DNA of 64,000 nt, from positions 1 through 64,000 of the forward strand of contig JAHZAT010000088.1 of assembly GCA_019423795.1 (NCBI GenBank), written 5' to 3'. The DNA is from Clostridiales bacterium. Lineage in GTDB: Bacteria > Bacillota > Clostridia > Lachnospirales > Lachnospiraceae. A program made the translations under genes and the position numbers. The notes under the pieces are model-generated. The model saw only the letters and a program-made list of their open reading frames with translations. It searched no databases and was not told where the DNA came from. This document shows, piece after piece, positions 35,766-43,883 of this stretch (position 1 is its first letter; the number at the start of each line of letters is the position of its first letter).

Positions 35766-36365
35766 TTAATAAATATCGAATGATTTTACAGTTGGATTAT
35801 CGGTTGATCCAGATACCTTTGCTTCACAAGTTTTCTTTTCTCCGTTAAGAGTACATTCTGCTTTCAAGAACCAAGTATTTTTATCATCCATGCTTTCGGT
35901 TATTTTACCCTTTAGATAGTGTAATTTAAAATCTTTTCCATATTTATCTTCGCCATAATGTTTTACAGCGGTCCAAGAAGCTCCTTTTTCTAATTTGCTT
36001 TCCAGATTCTTTTCATCGGATTTAGCTTTTTTATTTGAAGCTAAGACTAGTTCAATTTTTACAGTTTTAGAATCATTATCAATTTCCATTTTTCCAGTAA
36101 GGTAATCATCTTTGAAATCATCAATAAAATCTGTAAAATCTACGCCATCAGCAGAATATTCACCTTTGTATCCATACTGTTTTAATTTTTTGATGGTTTT
36201 ATCGACAGGTTGACCTTTTAATTTTTTAATTTTTTCTTCAGTAGTAAGCTTTTTGGCTGTTGTGGTAGTACTTTTAGATTCATCTTTTTTAGAATTTCCA
36301 CCGCAAGCGGTTATAGAAATAGCCATTAACGTTGCTAATCCAATTGTTAAAAGTCTTTTTCTCAT
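35766..36365 (-). CDS. Phage-encoded lipoprotein
   Basis: 199 residues from the ATG at 36365, with basic start, hydrophobic core and lipobox SITAC followed by GGNSKKDESKS. The mature part has a short segment GQPVDKTIKKLKQYGYK, recalling one PASTA-like repeat, and a C-terminal beta-rich region. AAGGAG fits this start better than the ATG at 36371. It is in the repressor operon and so should be made in the lysogen. Such lipoproteins often block superinfection; that is inference here. Confidence 0.75.
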   Translation of the reverse strand: MRKRLLTIGLATLMAISITACGGNSKKDESKSTTTTAKKLTTEEKIKKLKGQPVDKTIKKLKQYGYKGEYSADGVDFTDFIDDFKDDYLTGKMEIDNDSKTVKIELVLASNKKAKSDEKNLESKLEKGASWTAVKHYGEDKYGKDFKLHYLKGKITESMDDKNTWFLKAECTLNGEKKTCEAKVSGSTDNPTVKSFDIY

Positions 36366-36377
36366 ATACATTTCTCC

Positions 36378-36800
36378 TTATTTTAATTTTAATTTAATCA
36401 GTTCTTCATCATATCCAAGTGCACGTGCGATCTGACCAGTTGTGTATTCCTGGTACTCTAAAAATATTTCATCCGGAACCAGAAGTTCCATAGCAAATAG
36501 ATCAGCTTCTTTCTCATACTTTGTTGTATTAAATCCGGTATATGTATCCATGAAGAGAGCGTTAGCTTTTTTATGTAGTAACATATGTCCTAATTCATGT
36601 GCACAGACAAGAATCTGTTCATGCTCCGGAAGAGAATCATCAATATAAATAATGTTATTTCTTTGGAAATATTGATAAAATCCTCTGACACCCTCAAGCG
36701 GCACCGGCACAAGGATAACGTTTAGCCCTTTGATGATCTCAAAGGGATTTCTAGTTTTATGTTTTTTGACAAGCGAATTTACAATCTTTTTTATGTCCAT
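36378..36800 (-). CDS. ImmA/IrrE-family metallopeptidase
   Basis: 140 residues with the zinc motif AHELGHMLLH (about 66-75). ImmA-type proteases cut their cognate repressor upon DNA damage or peptide signals and so trigger induction. It lies 5 bases after the CI-like repressor gene in the same operon, the standard repressor/anti-repressor pair of ICEBs1-like and phage elements. Confidence 0.9.
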   Translation of the reverse strand: MDIKKIVNSLVKKHKTRNPFEIIKGLNVILVPVPLEGVRGFYQYFQRNNIIYIDDSLPEHEQILVCAHELGHMLLHKKANALFMDTYTGFNTTKYEKEADLFAMELLVPDEIFLEYQEYTTGQIARALGYDEELIKLKLK

Positions 36801-36805
36801 TCACA

Positions 36806-37252
36806 TCAGTCCTTTTTATATTTTTTAGGTGTGTATTTTTCCTTGTTCTTTTTCTTAGCCATCTCCATACCAATTTCCATTGCGTTTAAAATAGACTCGA
36901 TTGCTTCAGGAGAAGCAGGATCACCATCAAACATTAATCCTTCTTGGGATAATAATTCAGCCTTGGTAGAACTTATAATATCTAAAATATCGCGTTTATC
37001 TTTCTGCGATAAAGTTTCATCCGATAGAGAATCAGTTCTTTCCATAGGTACATCATACCCCATTAACCATGCTTCAGATATATTGAATTTTTCTGCAATT
37101 TGAGATAGTCTATTCTGCCTCGGGCTTCTTTCACCACTTAAATACATTGACATAGATGACTTTGGAATACCAGTACGTTGACATAGGTCGACTTGGTTAA
37201 TATTTTTTATATCCATTAACTCTTGAAGCCTTGTGCTTGTGTCTTTTTTCAA
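36806..37252 (-). CDS. CI-like HTH repressor
   Basis: 148 residues: an XRE helix-turn-helix at the N-terminus (NQVDLCQRTGIPKSSMSMYLSG, about 18-39; key turn around RTGIPKSS) and a helical C-terminal part without LexA-type catalytic residues, which fits control by ImmA cleavage rather than RecA. TTG start at 37252 behind AGAAGGTG. Divergent from the Cro-like gene across 179 bases with operators. Confidence 0.88.
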   Translation of the reverse strand: MKKDTSTRLQELMDIKNINQVDLCQRTGIPKSSMSMYLSGERSPRQNRLSQIAEKFNISEAWLMGYDVPMERTDSLSDETLSQKDKRDILDIISSTKAELLSQEGLMFDGDPASPEAIESILNAMEIGMEMAKKKNKEKYTPKKYKKD

Positions 37253-37287
37253 ATGAACACCTTCTTTCTTATATGTACTATACTCGG

Positions 37288-37316
37288 ATTATAACATTAA
37301 AAGTTCACATTTACAA
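37288..37316 (-). promoter_or_regulatory. Predicted promoter of the lysogeny operon
   Basis: On the minus strand TTGTAA (37311-37316), 17-base spacer, TATAAT (37288-37293). A half-operator GTTCACA (37303-37309) lies within the spacer. Confidence 0.65.
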
Positions 37317-37333
37317 CGAATATTTGAAAAAAA

Positions 37334-37350
37334 GTTCCGAAAATGTGAAA
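37334..37350. promoter_or_regulatory. Repressor operator, copy 1
   Basis: GTTC-N9-GAAA, one base from the perfect form at 37394-37410. It lies between the two divergent promoters. Confidence 0.55.
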
Positions 37351-37357
37351 AAAAGAA

Positions 37358-37385
37358 TTGACAAGTGTAAATGATGTGTTATACT
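37358..37385 (+). promoter_or_regulatory. Predicted early lytic promoter
   Basis: TTGACA (37358-37363), 16-base spacer, TATACT (37380-37385), reading into the Cro-like gene. Confidence 0.65.
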
Positions 37386-37393
37386 AGATATAG

Positions 37394-37410
37394 GTTCACA
37401 AAAACGGAAC
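37394..37410. promoter_or_regulatory. Repressor operator, copy 2 (perfect GTTC-N9-GAAC)
   Basis: 17 bases with perfect GTTC/GAAC ends just after the -10 box of the early promoter, a position where a bound repressor would block it. Confidence 0.6.
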
Positions 37411-37431
37411 AAAAGAAAGAAGGTGATTAAC

Positions 37432-37677
37432 TTGTTCGCAGAGCCTAAGTATGATTATTCAAAATTACGCGGACGAATTAAAGAAAAATGTGGAACAGAA
37501 GGCACATTTGCGAGAGAGATAAGACGATCACATAACTATTTGACAAACGTTTTTCAGGGAAAGTCTTATTTTTCGCAGAAGGACATTGATCGGGGATCAG
37601 AAGTTCTTGGTATTATTCCTAATGAGATAGGAGTATATTTTTTTACAAAAGAAGTTCACAAAAACGAAACTAAATAA
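37432..37677 (+). CDS. Cro-like regulator (DUF739 type)
   Basis: 81 residues from a TTG at 37432, 7 bases behind AGAAGGTG. The protein FAEPKYDYSKLRGRIKEKCG... is like the small phage DUF739/Cro-type DNA-binding proteins, with a helix-turn-helix around TFAREIRRSHNYLTNVF. First gene of the rightward operon. Its last codons contain a copy of the repressor operator. Confidence 0.75.
   Translation: MFAEPKYDYSKLRGRIKEKCGTEGTFAREIRRSHNYLTNVFQGKSYFSQKDIDRGSEVLGIIPNEIGVYFFTKEVHKNETK
37654..37670. promoter_or_regulatory. Repressor operator, copy 3, inside the Cro-like gene end
   Basis: Sixteen of 17 bases are the same as the operator at 37394-37410 (GTTC-N9-AAAC here, with an identical N9). It lies 29 bases before the next HTH gene and may form a distal operator. 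Confidence 0.5.
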
Positions 37678-37698
37678 CCAGGAGGTGAGAAAGATAAA

Positions 37699-37944
37699 AT
37701 GAATGCAGTATCTAAAGCAAATGGCATTGTTGCAATTCGCTTAAAAAAAGCAATCAAAGATAAAGGTATAAAACAGACAGTTATTGCAGAAAAGACACAA
37801 ATGACTGCCCAAGAACTAAGTGATATGTTGAATGGTCGCAGAATCATTAAAGTAATTGATATTCAAAAGTTACTTGAAGTGTTAGGAGAGTTTAATGTGG
37901 ATGCAAACTATCTTTTTGGAATTGAGGAAGTGAGTAAAAGATGA
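37699..37944 (+). CDS. Small XRE-family HTH protein
   Basis: 81 residues that are almost only an XRE helix-turn-helix (IRLKKAIKDKGIKQTVIAEK...; ELSDMLNGRR). Probably an early regulator working with the Cro-like protein. AGGAGGTGAG lies upstream. Its stop overlaps the next small gene as ATGA. Confidence 0.8.
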   Translation: MNAVSKANGIVAIRLKKAIKDKGIKQTVIAEKTQMTAQELSDMLNGRRIIKVIDIQKLLEVLGEFNVDANYLFGIEEVSKR

Positions 37945-38075
37945 AAATTTCTGAAAATGAATATTCAGAGATACGGGTTGTTGGTTCGGATAACGAGCTA
38001 ATCGCCAGTATTACCGACACAAATATTATCGTGCTAGATGGATACAAAGTGGTATGCGTGTCGGATGATGATTAA
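37941..38075 (+). CDS. Small acidic protein, unknown
   Basis: 44 residues, MKISENEYSEIRVVGSD..., ending in a run of Asp (SDDD). The ATGA overlap with the HTH gene suggests translational coupling. No family recognised. Convergent with and overlapping the next gene by 4 bases. Confidence 0.55.
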   Translation: MKISENEYSEIRVVGSDNELIASITDTNIIVLDGYKVVCVSDDD

Positions 38076-38281
38076 CCTAAATTGTTATTTCTTGTATTGT
38101 CTGGATTGGAAACAGGTGTATCTACACCATTGATGTTTCGTACATGATAATTTTCATAATTTCCTTGCTTGATCTGATTTACAAACTGATTACGAGTCAT
38201 GTTTGCGCCAGTAAAGTTATCGTGGAAGCATTCATTTCTTCCGGTATTTGATTCCTGAGTCACAGTGATACGTTTTGGCAT
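38072..38281 (-). CDS. DUF3892-like small protein
   Basis: 69 residues starting MPKRITVTQE, with NGVDTPVSNPDNTRNNNLG at the C-terminus; the MPKRIT start and size fit the DUF3892 group common in phages, function unknown. It is the only leftward gene in the early region. Its ribosome site carries a run of seven G (38288-38294), which could vary by slippage. Confidence 0.6.
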   Translation of the reverse strand: MPKRITVTQESNTGRNECFHDNFTGANMTRNQFVNQIKQGNYENYHVRNINGVDTPVSNPDNTRNNNLG

Positions 38282-38470
38282 ATTAAGCCCCCCCTTTCTA
38301 ATGGAACACGCATATCTCTTTGCTGGAATAGAATACCACTAAAATATCAATAGGTCAATACAAAAATACAAGATAATGTATAAAAACATATATTCGACAC
38401 AATATATAGTACTGTGTGCAACTGTACTATTATACAAGCTTTGAATGATTTTATCAACTGTAAATAAATG

Positions 38471-38570
38471 CAGATGGCTTAATCCTCTGTCCGATACACG
38501 AAATTCCTCCCTAAATTGGTTAATTATTAAAAATAGCACTCAATTGTCGGGCAGGGAATTAAGCCATCTG
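38471..38570 (+). repeat. Long hairpin 1 (24-base arms)
   Basis: Arms 38471-38494 and 38547-38570, three mismatches, 52-base loop. Two of the three mismatches are U-G pairs if read as + strand RNA. The arm begins CAGATGGCTTAAT. It fills the 309-base gap before the gene at 38591 and ends 10 bases before that gene's ribosome site. Seventeen of 24 arm bases match long hairpin 3. Nothing else was recognised in the rest of the gap. Confidence 0.8.
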
Positions 38571-38590
38571 AAGAAAGGTAGGTGAAAGAC

Positions 38591-38854
38591 ATGAGCAGAA
38601 GACAAGATCTAAGAATCTTGGCAGCATATGCAAATGCACCAGAACAATTTCCTTCTGGGAATGTACCGGTAGCGTATGCAGCAAAGAAGATGGGAAAAGA
38701 TGCTTGCTTTATCCGGGCAGGCATTGAAGCAGGGTGGCTTCCAATCGGATATGCGTTTAGAAAGCCAGGAAGTAAGAAGATTAATTATTACATCAGTCCA
38801 AAGTTATTTTGGGAAGTGACAGGTGTTTTATATCAACCAGAGAAAGGAGCATAA
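38591..38854 (+). CDS. Excisionase/MerR-like small DNA-binding protein
   Basis: 87 residues. The segment VPVAYAAKKMGKDACFIRAG followed by a basic wing and NYYISPKLFWEVTG is like the winged-helix phage proteins annotated as excisionase or DNA-binding domain. A role in excision or early control is inferred. The ATG at 38591 has AGGTGA 5 bases upstream; a GTG at 38582 is within it. Confidence 0.6.
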   Translation: MSRRQDLRILAAYANAPEQFPSGNVPVAYAAKKMGKDACFIRAGIEAGWLPIGYAFRKPGSKKINYYISPKLFWEVTGVLYQPEKGA

Positions 38855-38980
38855 ATGGCAACAGCAATAGTATTTACACTTTATGTATTAGTTAGTATGA
38901 TCATTTGTTTCGTTTTTTCTAAAACAAAGATTGGGAAGAAAACAATGAAATGGATGCTTGATAAGCTAACAATGAAATGA
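38855..38980 (+). CDS. Small membrane protein
   Basis: 41 residues with one N-terminal transmembrane helix (TAIVFTLYVLVSMIICFVF) and a basic tail. GAAAGGAGC precedes the start. No family recognised; may act in exclusion or be a membrane anchor. Confidence 0.6.
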   Translation: MATAIVFTLYVLVSMIICFVFSKTKIGKKTMKWMLDKLTMK

Positions 38981-38994
38981 AAGGGGGCGAAAAA

Positions 38995-39219
38995 ATGATT
39001 GACGAGAAGATATTGCTACAAGAGTTGGATGAAATGATTAAGATTCAACAGAAATCTGTTGAGCGAGCAGAGCAGGGATCTAATGAAGCTGTTGTGTATT
39101 TAGAGTCCAGAGAGCTCGCAGCATACATGAAAGTAAGAAACCTGATAAAAGAAAAAAGTGCCAAGGAAGCGGCAACTTCCAAAGGCACAAATGACAAAAA
39201 ATTATCAAGTGCATTATAG
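38995..39219 (+). CDS. Small coiled-coil protein, unknown
   Basis: 74 residues, highly charged and predicted helical (EKILLQELDEMIKIQQKSVERA). AAAGGGGG lies before the ATG at 38995. No family recognised; in many phages a similar gene lies before the recombination block. Confidence 0.6.
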   Translation: MIDEKILLQELDEMIKIQQKSVERAEQGSNEAVVYLESRELAAYMKVRNLIKEKSAKEAATSKGTNDKKLSSAL

Positions 39220-39240
39220 CACGGAAAGCGAGAAAGAACA

Positions 39241-39678
39241 ATGGGAAAGATGATTTTGATCACAACTGATAATGAGGTAAAAGAGCTGGAATATCCAGAT
39301 GAGGGACTTAAATCATGGAAAAAGTTGAAAGAACACATCGGAAACAGATGTGAGCTAATTGAACATGTACAGCCCAAGAGATTATATACAGAGATCGGTG
39401 CAGGAATTGAGGTCAAAAATGTTCCGGGATCAAAAGTAAGTATGTTGGTTGATGAAGAATTTTATTTTCATTGCGACGAAACCAAATTAAACAAGATAGC
39501 TTCATGGCTGTATGAGACAGATCGCCATGGATACCCGATTCTTGGTAACGCCTTGATTATTGGAGAAAAGTATGGAAATGCAGGAATTGAGTTTTGCGAA
39601 ATGTCAGAAGAACAGTTTGATCTTGTCTTTCCTAAATTAAAAGAATTGGGAAAGAGGTTTAAAGATGCAGGAGATTGA
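39241..39678 (+). CDS. DUF3846-domain protein
   Basis: 145 residues; the core IASWLYETDRHGYPILGNALIIG is the DUF3846 hallmark, found in phages and conjugative elements, role unknown. It overlaps the exonuclease gene by 14 bases. Confidence 0.75.
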   Translation: MGKMILITTDNEVKELEYPDEGLKSWKKLKEHIGNRCELIEHVQPKRLYTEIGAGIEVKNVPGSKVSMLVDEEFYFHCDETKLNKIASWLYETDRHGYPILGNALIIGEKYGNAGIEFCEMSEEQFDLVFPKLKELGKRFKDAGD

Positions 39679-40336
39679 GATTAGCAGAGGAATCAAACGG
39701 ATTCAGTTCGATTCCTTTGATTCCTGGTTAAATGCAAGGCATGGGATTGGTGGATCTGATGCATCTGCAGTGTTAGGTCTTAGCCCTTATAAAACTAACG
39801 TTGATCTATACTTAGAAAAAATAGGACAGAGAGCACCTGCAGATATCTCCGGAGAAGATTATGTAAGGTATGGACATGATGCGGAGCCGTTGCTTAGATC
39901 GCTGTTCGCACTTGACCATCCAGAGTACAAGGTTGAGTACTTCGGAGACAACATGATCCGGAATGAAAAGTATCCATGGGCACATGCATCCTTGGATGGA
40001 GAACTAACCGATCAGGATGGTCGCAAAGGAATCTTAGAAATCAAGACAACTAATATCTTGCAAAGCATGCAGAGAGAAAAATGGAGAGATCAGATTCCGG
40101 ACAACTATTACATACAGGTGTTGCATTATCTGTTAGTTACTGAATATGAGTTTGTTGAACTGAGAGCACAACTTAAATCAGTATGGCAGGGCCAGATCAG
40201 ACTGGAGACAAAAGATTATCATATTGAGCGATCAGATGTAGAAGAAGATATTGAGATATTAAAACAAGCGGAAGAAGAGTTCTGGCAGAAAGTCGAAAAA
40301 AGGCAACAGCCACATTTAATCCTTCCGGAAATATAA
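39665..40336 (+). CDS. YqaJ-family (lambda exonuclease-like) nuclease
   Basis: 223 residues. Motifs: GIGGSDASAVLGLSPYK (about 27-43), the metal Asp in ASLDGEL and the EXK pair in GILEIKTT. Resects double-stranded ends to feed RecT. Together with DUF1351 and RecT it forms the phage annealing system. Confidence 0.9.
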   Translation: MQEIEISRGIKRIQFDSFDSWLNARHGIGGSDASAVLGLSPYKTNVDLYLEKIGQRAPADISGEDYVRYGHDAEPLLRSLFALDHPEYKVEYFGDNMIRNEKYPWAHASLDGELTDQDGRKGILEIKTTNILQSMQREKWRDQIPDNYYIQVLHYLLVTEYEFVELRAQLKSVWQGQIRLETKDYHIERSDVEEDIEILKQAEEEFWQKVEKRQQPHLILPEI

Positions 40337-40349
40337 AAAGGAGAAATGT

Positions 40350-41243
40350 ATGGAACTTAAGATATACAATCCACAGGAAGAGGGATTTCTGAAAGAGATT
40401 GACTGGAACTATGAAGAGTTAAAAACAGAAATCCAAGGAAAAGTAAATGATTACATGAATCTGGTTTATACAGCGGATCAAGTAAAAGATGCAAAAAAAG
40501 ATCGTGCAAATCTTAATAAATTTGTGGAAGCTTTAGAGAGCAAACGAAAAGAAATAAAAAAACAGATTACAGAACCATATTCAGCATTTGAGAAACAAGA
40601 GAAAGAACTGATTGGTATTGTTAATAAAGCAATTACAAATATTGATACGCAGATCAAAGGATACGAAGAAGCAACAAGACAGGAAAAACTTGAAAAGGTC
40701 AAAGAAATCTATGCAAAAACAATCGGTGGACTCGCTGACGTAGTAACGTTTGACAAAATTTTTAAGGAGTCCTGGTTAAATGTATCAACAACGTTTAAAT
40801 CAATCACAAAGGAGATTACAGAAATTCGTGACAAGGTTGACAATGATTTATTCGTCATAAATGCAGACACAAGTTCCTTTGCTTATGAGATGAAAGAAGA
40901 GTATCTAAAGAACTTTGATCTTACTGCAGCAATCAACAAAAAACAAAAATTAGAGGAGACAGCGAAGCAGAAAGCAATATACGAGGAACAACTAAAGCAG
41001 GAAGAGCAACAAAGAAAACAACGATCACAAGAAGAAGCAAAGAAAGTAGTATTTGCAGGCAAAAGCAAAGAAAAGCCAGTAAAAGCACAGAAATCAGTAA
41101 ATAAGACAGGAGAAAAAATATCAACAATCACATTCCGATGTACTGTAAAAGAACATAACTTTAAAGAAGTTAACGCAAGACTTAGTCTAGTACAAAAAGT
41201 ATGTGAAGAATTTAAAATCATAGATCCAAAGGAGGAATTATAA
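40350..41243 (+). CDS. DUF1351 protein
   Basis: 297 residues, mostly helical and charged, with a Gln/Lys-rich coiled coil (about 220-250) and a final alpha-beta part. DUF1351 proteins sit between YqaJ and RecT genes and probably support recombination, function undefined. AAAAGGAG precedes the start. Confidence 0.8.
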   Translation: MELKIYNPQEEGFLKEIDWNYEELKTEIQGKVNDYMNLVYTADQVKDAKKDRANLNKFVEALESKRKEIKKQITEPYSAFEKQEKELIGIVNKAITNIDTQIKGYEEATRQEKLEKVKEIYAKTIGGLADVVTFDKIFKESWLNVSTTFKSITKEITEIRDKVDNDLFVINADTSSFAYEMKEEYLKNFDLTAAINKKQKLEETAKQKAIYEEQLKQEEQQRKQRSQEEAKKVVFAGKSKEKPVKAQKSVNKTGEKISTITFRCTVKEHNFKEVNARLSLVQKVCEEFKIIDPKEEL

Positions 41244-41244
41244 A

Positions 41245-42222
41245 ATGGCAGTTGGAAACAGTTTAGCAAACAGGACAAAAACACAGTCCACAAAAACAGG
41301 AATCACAACATTTCTTAATAGCATGGCCGTAATATCAAACATTGATCAGGCATTGGGGAAGGATAATAGACAGCGTTTTATTACAGGAGTGATTTCAGCA
41401 GTAAATAATAATGAATCACTAAAAGAATGTACAAACCAGTCTATTCTTTCAGGATCTTTGTTGGGAGAATCTTTAAAATTATCACCTTCTCCACAATTAG
41501 GGCATTACTATCTTGTACCTTTTAATGATAAAAAGTATGGAAAAATTGCTCAATTTCAGTTGGGGTACAAAGGATATATTCAACTTGCGATTAGATCAGG
41601 ACAGTATCGTAAGCTTAATGTACTGGCAATAAAAGAAGGTGAACTTGAATACTTTGACCCACTCAATGAAGAAATCAAAATTAATTTGATGATTGACAAA
41701 TGGGATGAACGAGAAGAAGCACCAACGATGGGATATTATGCAAGCTTTGAATTGACCAACGGATTCAGAAAAGCAATTTACTGGTCCAAGAAACAGATGA
41801 TGTCGCATGCAGATAAATATTCAGCAGCATTTTCAAAGGATGCGACAAAGATTAACACAAAATACGGAACAAAAGAAAAAGTATCTTTTGAAGACTATGA
41901 AGTAGGAAATTATGATCCAAAAGATTCATGGATGTATTCTTCCCACTGGTACAAGGATTTTGATCAGATGGCATATAAAACAATGCTTCGCCAGTTGATC
42001 AGTAAATGGGGAATCATGAGCATTGATATGCAGAATGCAATGGAATCTGATATGGCGGTGATCCATGAAGATGGAACAAAAGATTATGCAGATACAGTTT
42101 CAGAAGAAAATATTGTATTAGATCAGGATCTGCAGGAAGCAGTAGAGGAAACGACAGAACCAGAGAAACAGGAACCGCAGGAAGAAACAGCAAAAGAAGA
42201 ACCACAGCAGTTCTTTAAATAA
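41245..42222 (+). CDS. recT: RecT single-strand annealing protein
   Basis: 325 residues. The RecT core includes AISAVNNN, LGHYYLVPFNDK and FQLGYKGYIQLAIRSGQYR, typical of RecT/Bet-type phage recombinases. The tail is acidic and Gln/Glu-rich, like SSB-interacting tails. It starts one base after the DUF1351 stop. Confidence 0.93.
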   Translation: MAVGNSLANRTKTQSTKTGITTFLNSMAVISNIDQALGKDNRQRFITGVISAVNNNESLKECTNQSILSGSLLGESLKLSPSPQLGHYYLVPFNDKKYGKIAQFQLGYKGYIQLAIRSGQYRKLNVLAIKEGELEYFDPLNEEIKINLMIDKWDEREEAPTMGYYASFELTNGFRKAIYWSKKQMMSHADKYSAAFSKDATKINTKYGTKEKVSFEDYEVGNYDPKDSWMYSSHWYKDFDQMAYKTMLRQLISKWGIMSIDMQNAMESDMAVIHEDGTKDYADTVSEENIVLDQDLQEAVEETTEPEKQEPQEETAKEEPQQFFK

Positions 42223-42239
42223 AAGGAAGGAGCAATACA

Positions 42240-42665
42240 ATGAAGCATTTTAATTTAGAGGAGTTTGCAGGAGGGAAGCTTTCAGTACAGCTCAATAAGG
42301 CTTTAGAAAAAGTCACTGAAAACATTCAGGATCCCAACACAGATGCACAGAAGGTAAGAAAGATTAATGTGTCAATCTCTCTTCGTCCAAATGATGAGAG
42401 AAATTTTGTATCAACTACAGTTGAAACGAAGTTAAGTCTTGCACCAGAGCTTGGAGCTACAACAGCCCTGAGTATGGGACGTGATCTCCGTACCGGAGAG
42501 GTTGAAGCGATCGAGATTTTTAACCAGATTCCGGGACAGATGAGTGTCAATGATGTGATTGATCAGGAAGAGGAAGAGCCACAGAAAGCCTTTGATCCGG
42601 ACACTGGGGAAATCTACGAACCAAGCAACAAAGTAATTGATTTAAGAAAAGCAAAACAGGCATAA
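42240..42665 (+). CDS. Phage protein often labelled replication terminator protein
   Basis: 141 residues starting MKHFNLEEFAGGKLSVQLNKAL, with NIQDPNTDAQKVRKI and a C-terminal DPDTGEIYE motif. Widespread beside recT in Clostridial phages; the label has no known experimental basis. AAGGAAGGAG precedes the start. Confidence 0.6.
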   Translation: MKHFNLEEFAGGKLSVQLNKALEKVTENIQDPNTDAQKVRKINVSISLRPNDERNFVSTTVETKLSLAPELGATTALSMGRDLRTGEVEAIEIFNQIPGQMSVNDVIDQEEEEPQKAFDPDTGEIYEPSNKVIDLRKAKQA

Positions 42666-42684
42666 AACAGGAGGATACATAACA

Positions 42685-43431
42685 ATGGATAATACATTTT
42701 TAAGAGAAGCAATCGAAAAGATCGAAGAATTGACAGACAGTGCAAGAGAGCCACACGTTGTAAAAATCGCAGGAAAGACTTATTGCGATAAATCTATGTC
42801 ACGATATGACAGAGAAGAGTTTGCAGAACCATTGACAGCTACAAGTCTTAATTCTCTGATTGATTATATCAGTGGAAAGAGTGAAGAGTTAAGAGAATCT
42901 ATGATCATTCACGTAGAATCTCCAACAAGAGTAAGATTACTATCTGGTCTTACACAGGAAAGAAATCGAGAAGAATTATTCCGCGTAGGTACAAATCCAA
43001 ATGGTTTTGATTTCGATCATTACTATGATCAGGAAGCGTTTGTAATCAACATGCAGACTGCCTTTAAACAGAGTGATGAAACAGAACTGATTCTTTCAGT
43101 TGCTGGAAATGTAGAAAATAAAACAGTGGCCAACTATGGAGATGATGGAGTCAGCCAGAAAGCTACGATCACAAAAGGTATTGCAGGAAAAGAAGATGTG
43201 ATCGTACCGAATCCGGTAACGCTTCGTCCATATCGTACATTTTTGGAAGTAGAACAGCCAGAAAGCAAATTTATCTTCCGAATCAGTGAAGGTTCTAACG
43301 GAGAACCATTATTCAAACTTGTTGAAGCTGATGGTGGTCTCTGGAAGTATGAAGCAGTAGATGCTATCAAGAAATATTTAACAGAGAATTTACCGGAAGA
43401 ACTGTTAAAAGTGATCACGATCATCGGGTAG
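42685..43431 (+). CDS. Conserved phage protein beside recT, unknown
   Basis: 248 residues, MDNTFLREAIEKIEELTDSA..., no membrane segment. Seen commonly between recT and rusA in Clostridial prophages. The central LSVAGNVENKTV...YGDDGVSQKATI part looks beta-rich. No function known; a replication or recombination accessory role is suggested by position only. Confidence 0.55.
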   Translation: MDNTFLREAIEKIEELTDSAREPHVVKIAGKTYCDKSMSRYDREEFAEPLTATSLNSLIDYISGKSEELRESMIIHVESPTRVRLLSGLTQERNREELFRVGTNPNGFDFDHYYDQEAFVINMQTAFKQSDETELILSVAGNVENKTVANYGDDGVSQKATITKGIAGKEDVIVPNPVTLRPYRTFLEVEQPESKFIFRISEGSNGEPLFKLVEADGGLWKYEAVDAIKKYLTENLPEELLKVITIIG

Positions 43432-43436
43432 CAGTT

Positions 43437-43865
43437 ATGGAGACAGTTAGATTTACAGTCCCTGGTGCACCGAAAGGAAAAGCCAGGGCAAGAACTGTCC
43501 GTAGTAAAAAAGGTGGAACATTCTCATATACGCCAGAAGGTACTATGTTATACGAGAATTTGATCAAGTGCTGTTACAGGCAGGAATCAAACAACATCAT
43601 TTTTAATGACGGACAGCCCTTAAAAGTAACGATCATAGCTTATTATCCGATCGTTAAGAGTACAAGCAAGAAAAAGAAACAACAGATGTTGGAAGACCTT
43701 ATGTTTCCAACGAAGAAACCAGACATTGATAACATTGCAAAAAGCATTCTGGATGCTTTGAATAAACTAGCATACAGGGATGATACGCAGGTTGTAACGC
43801 TGCATATGGAAAAGCATTATGCAGAGGACCCACGAGTTGAAGTAGAGATAGAAGAAATATTATAG
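43437..43865 (+). CDS. rusA: RusA-family Holliday junction resolvase
   Basis: 142 residues. Begins TVRFTVPGAPKGKARAR; catalytic acids in KKPDIDNIAKSILDAL and the basic RDDTQV region match RusA. Cuts four-way junctions made during phage recombination or replication. Six bases from the previous gene. Confidence 0.9.
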   Translation: METVRFTVPGAPKGKARARTVRSKKGGTFSYTPEGTMLYENLIKCCYRQESNNIIFNDGQPLKVTIIAYYPIVKSTSKKKKQQMLEDLMFPTKKPDIDNIAKSILDALNKLAYRDDTQVVTLHMEKHYAEDPRVEVEIEEIL

Positions 43866-43883
43866 AGGAAAGGCGGTGTTCTA

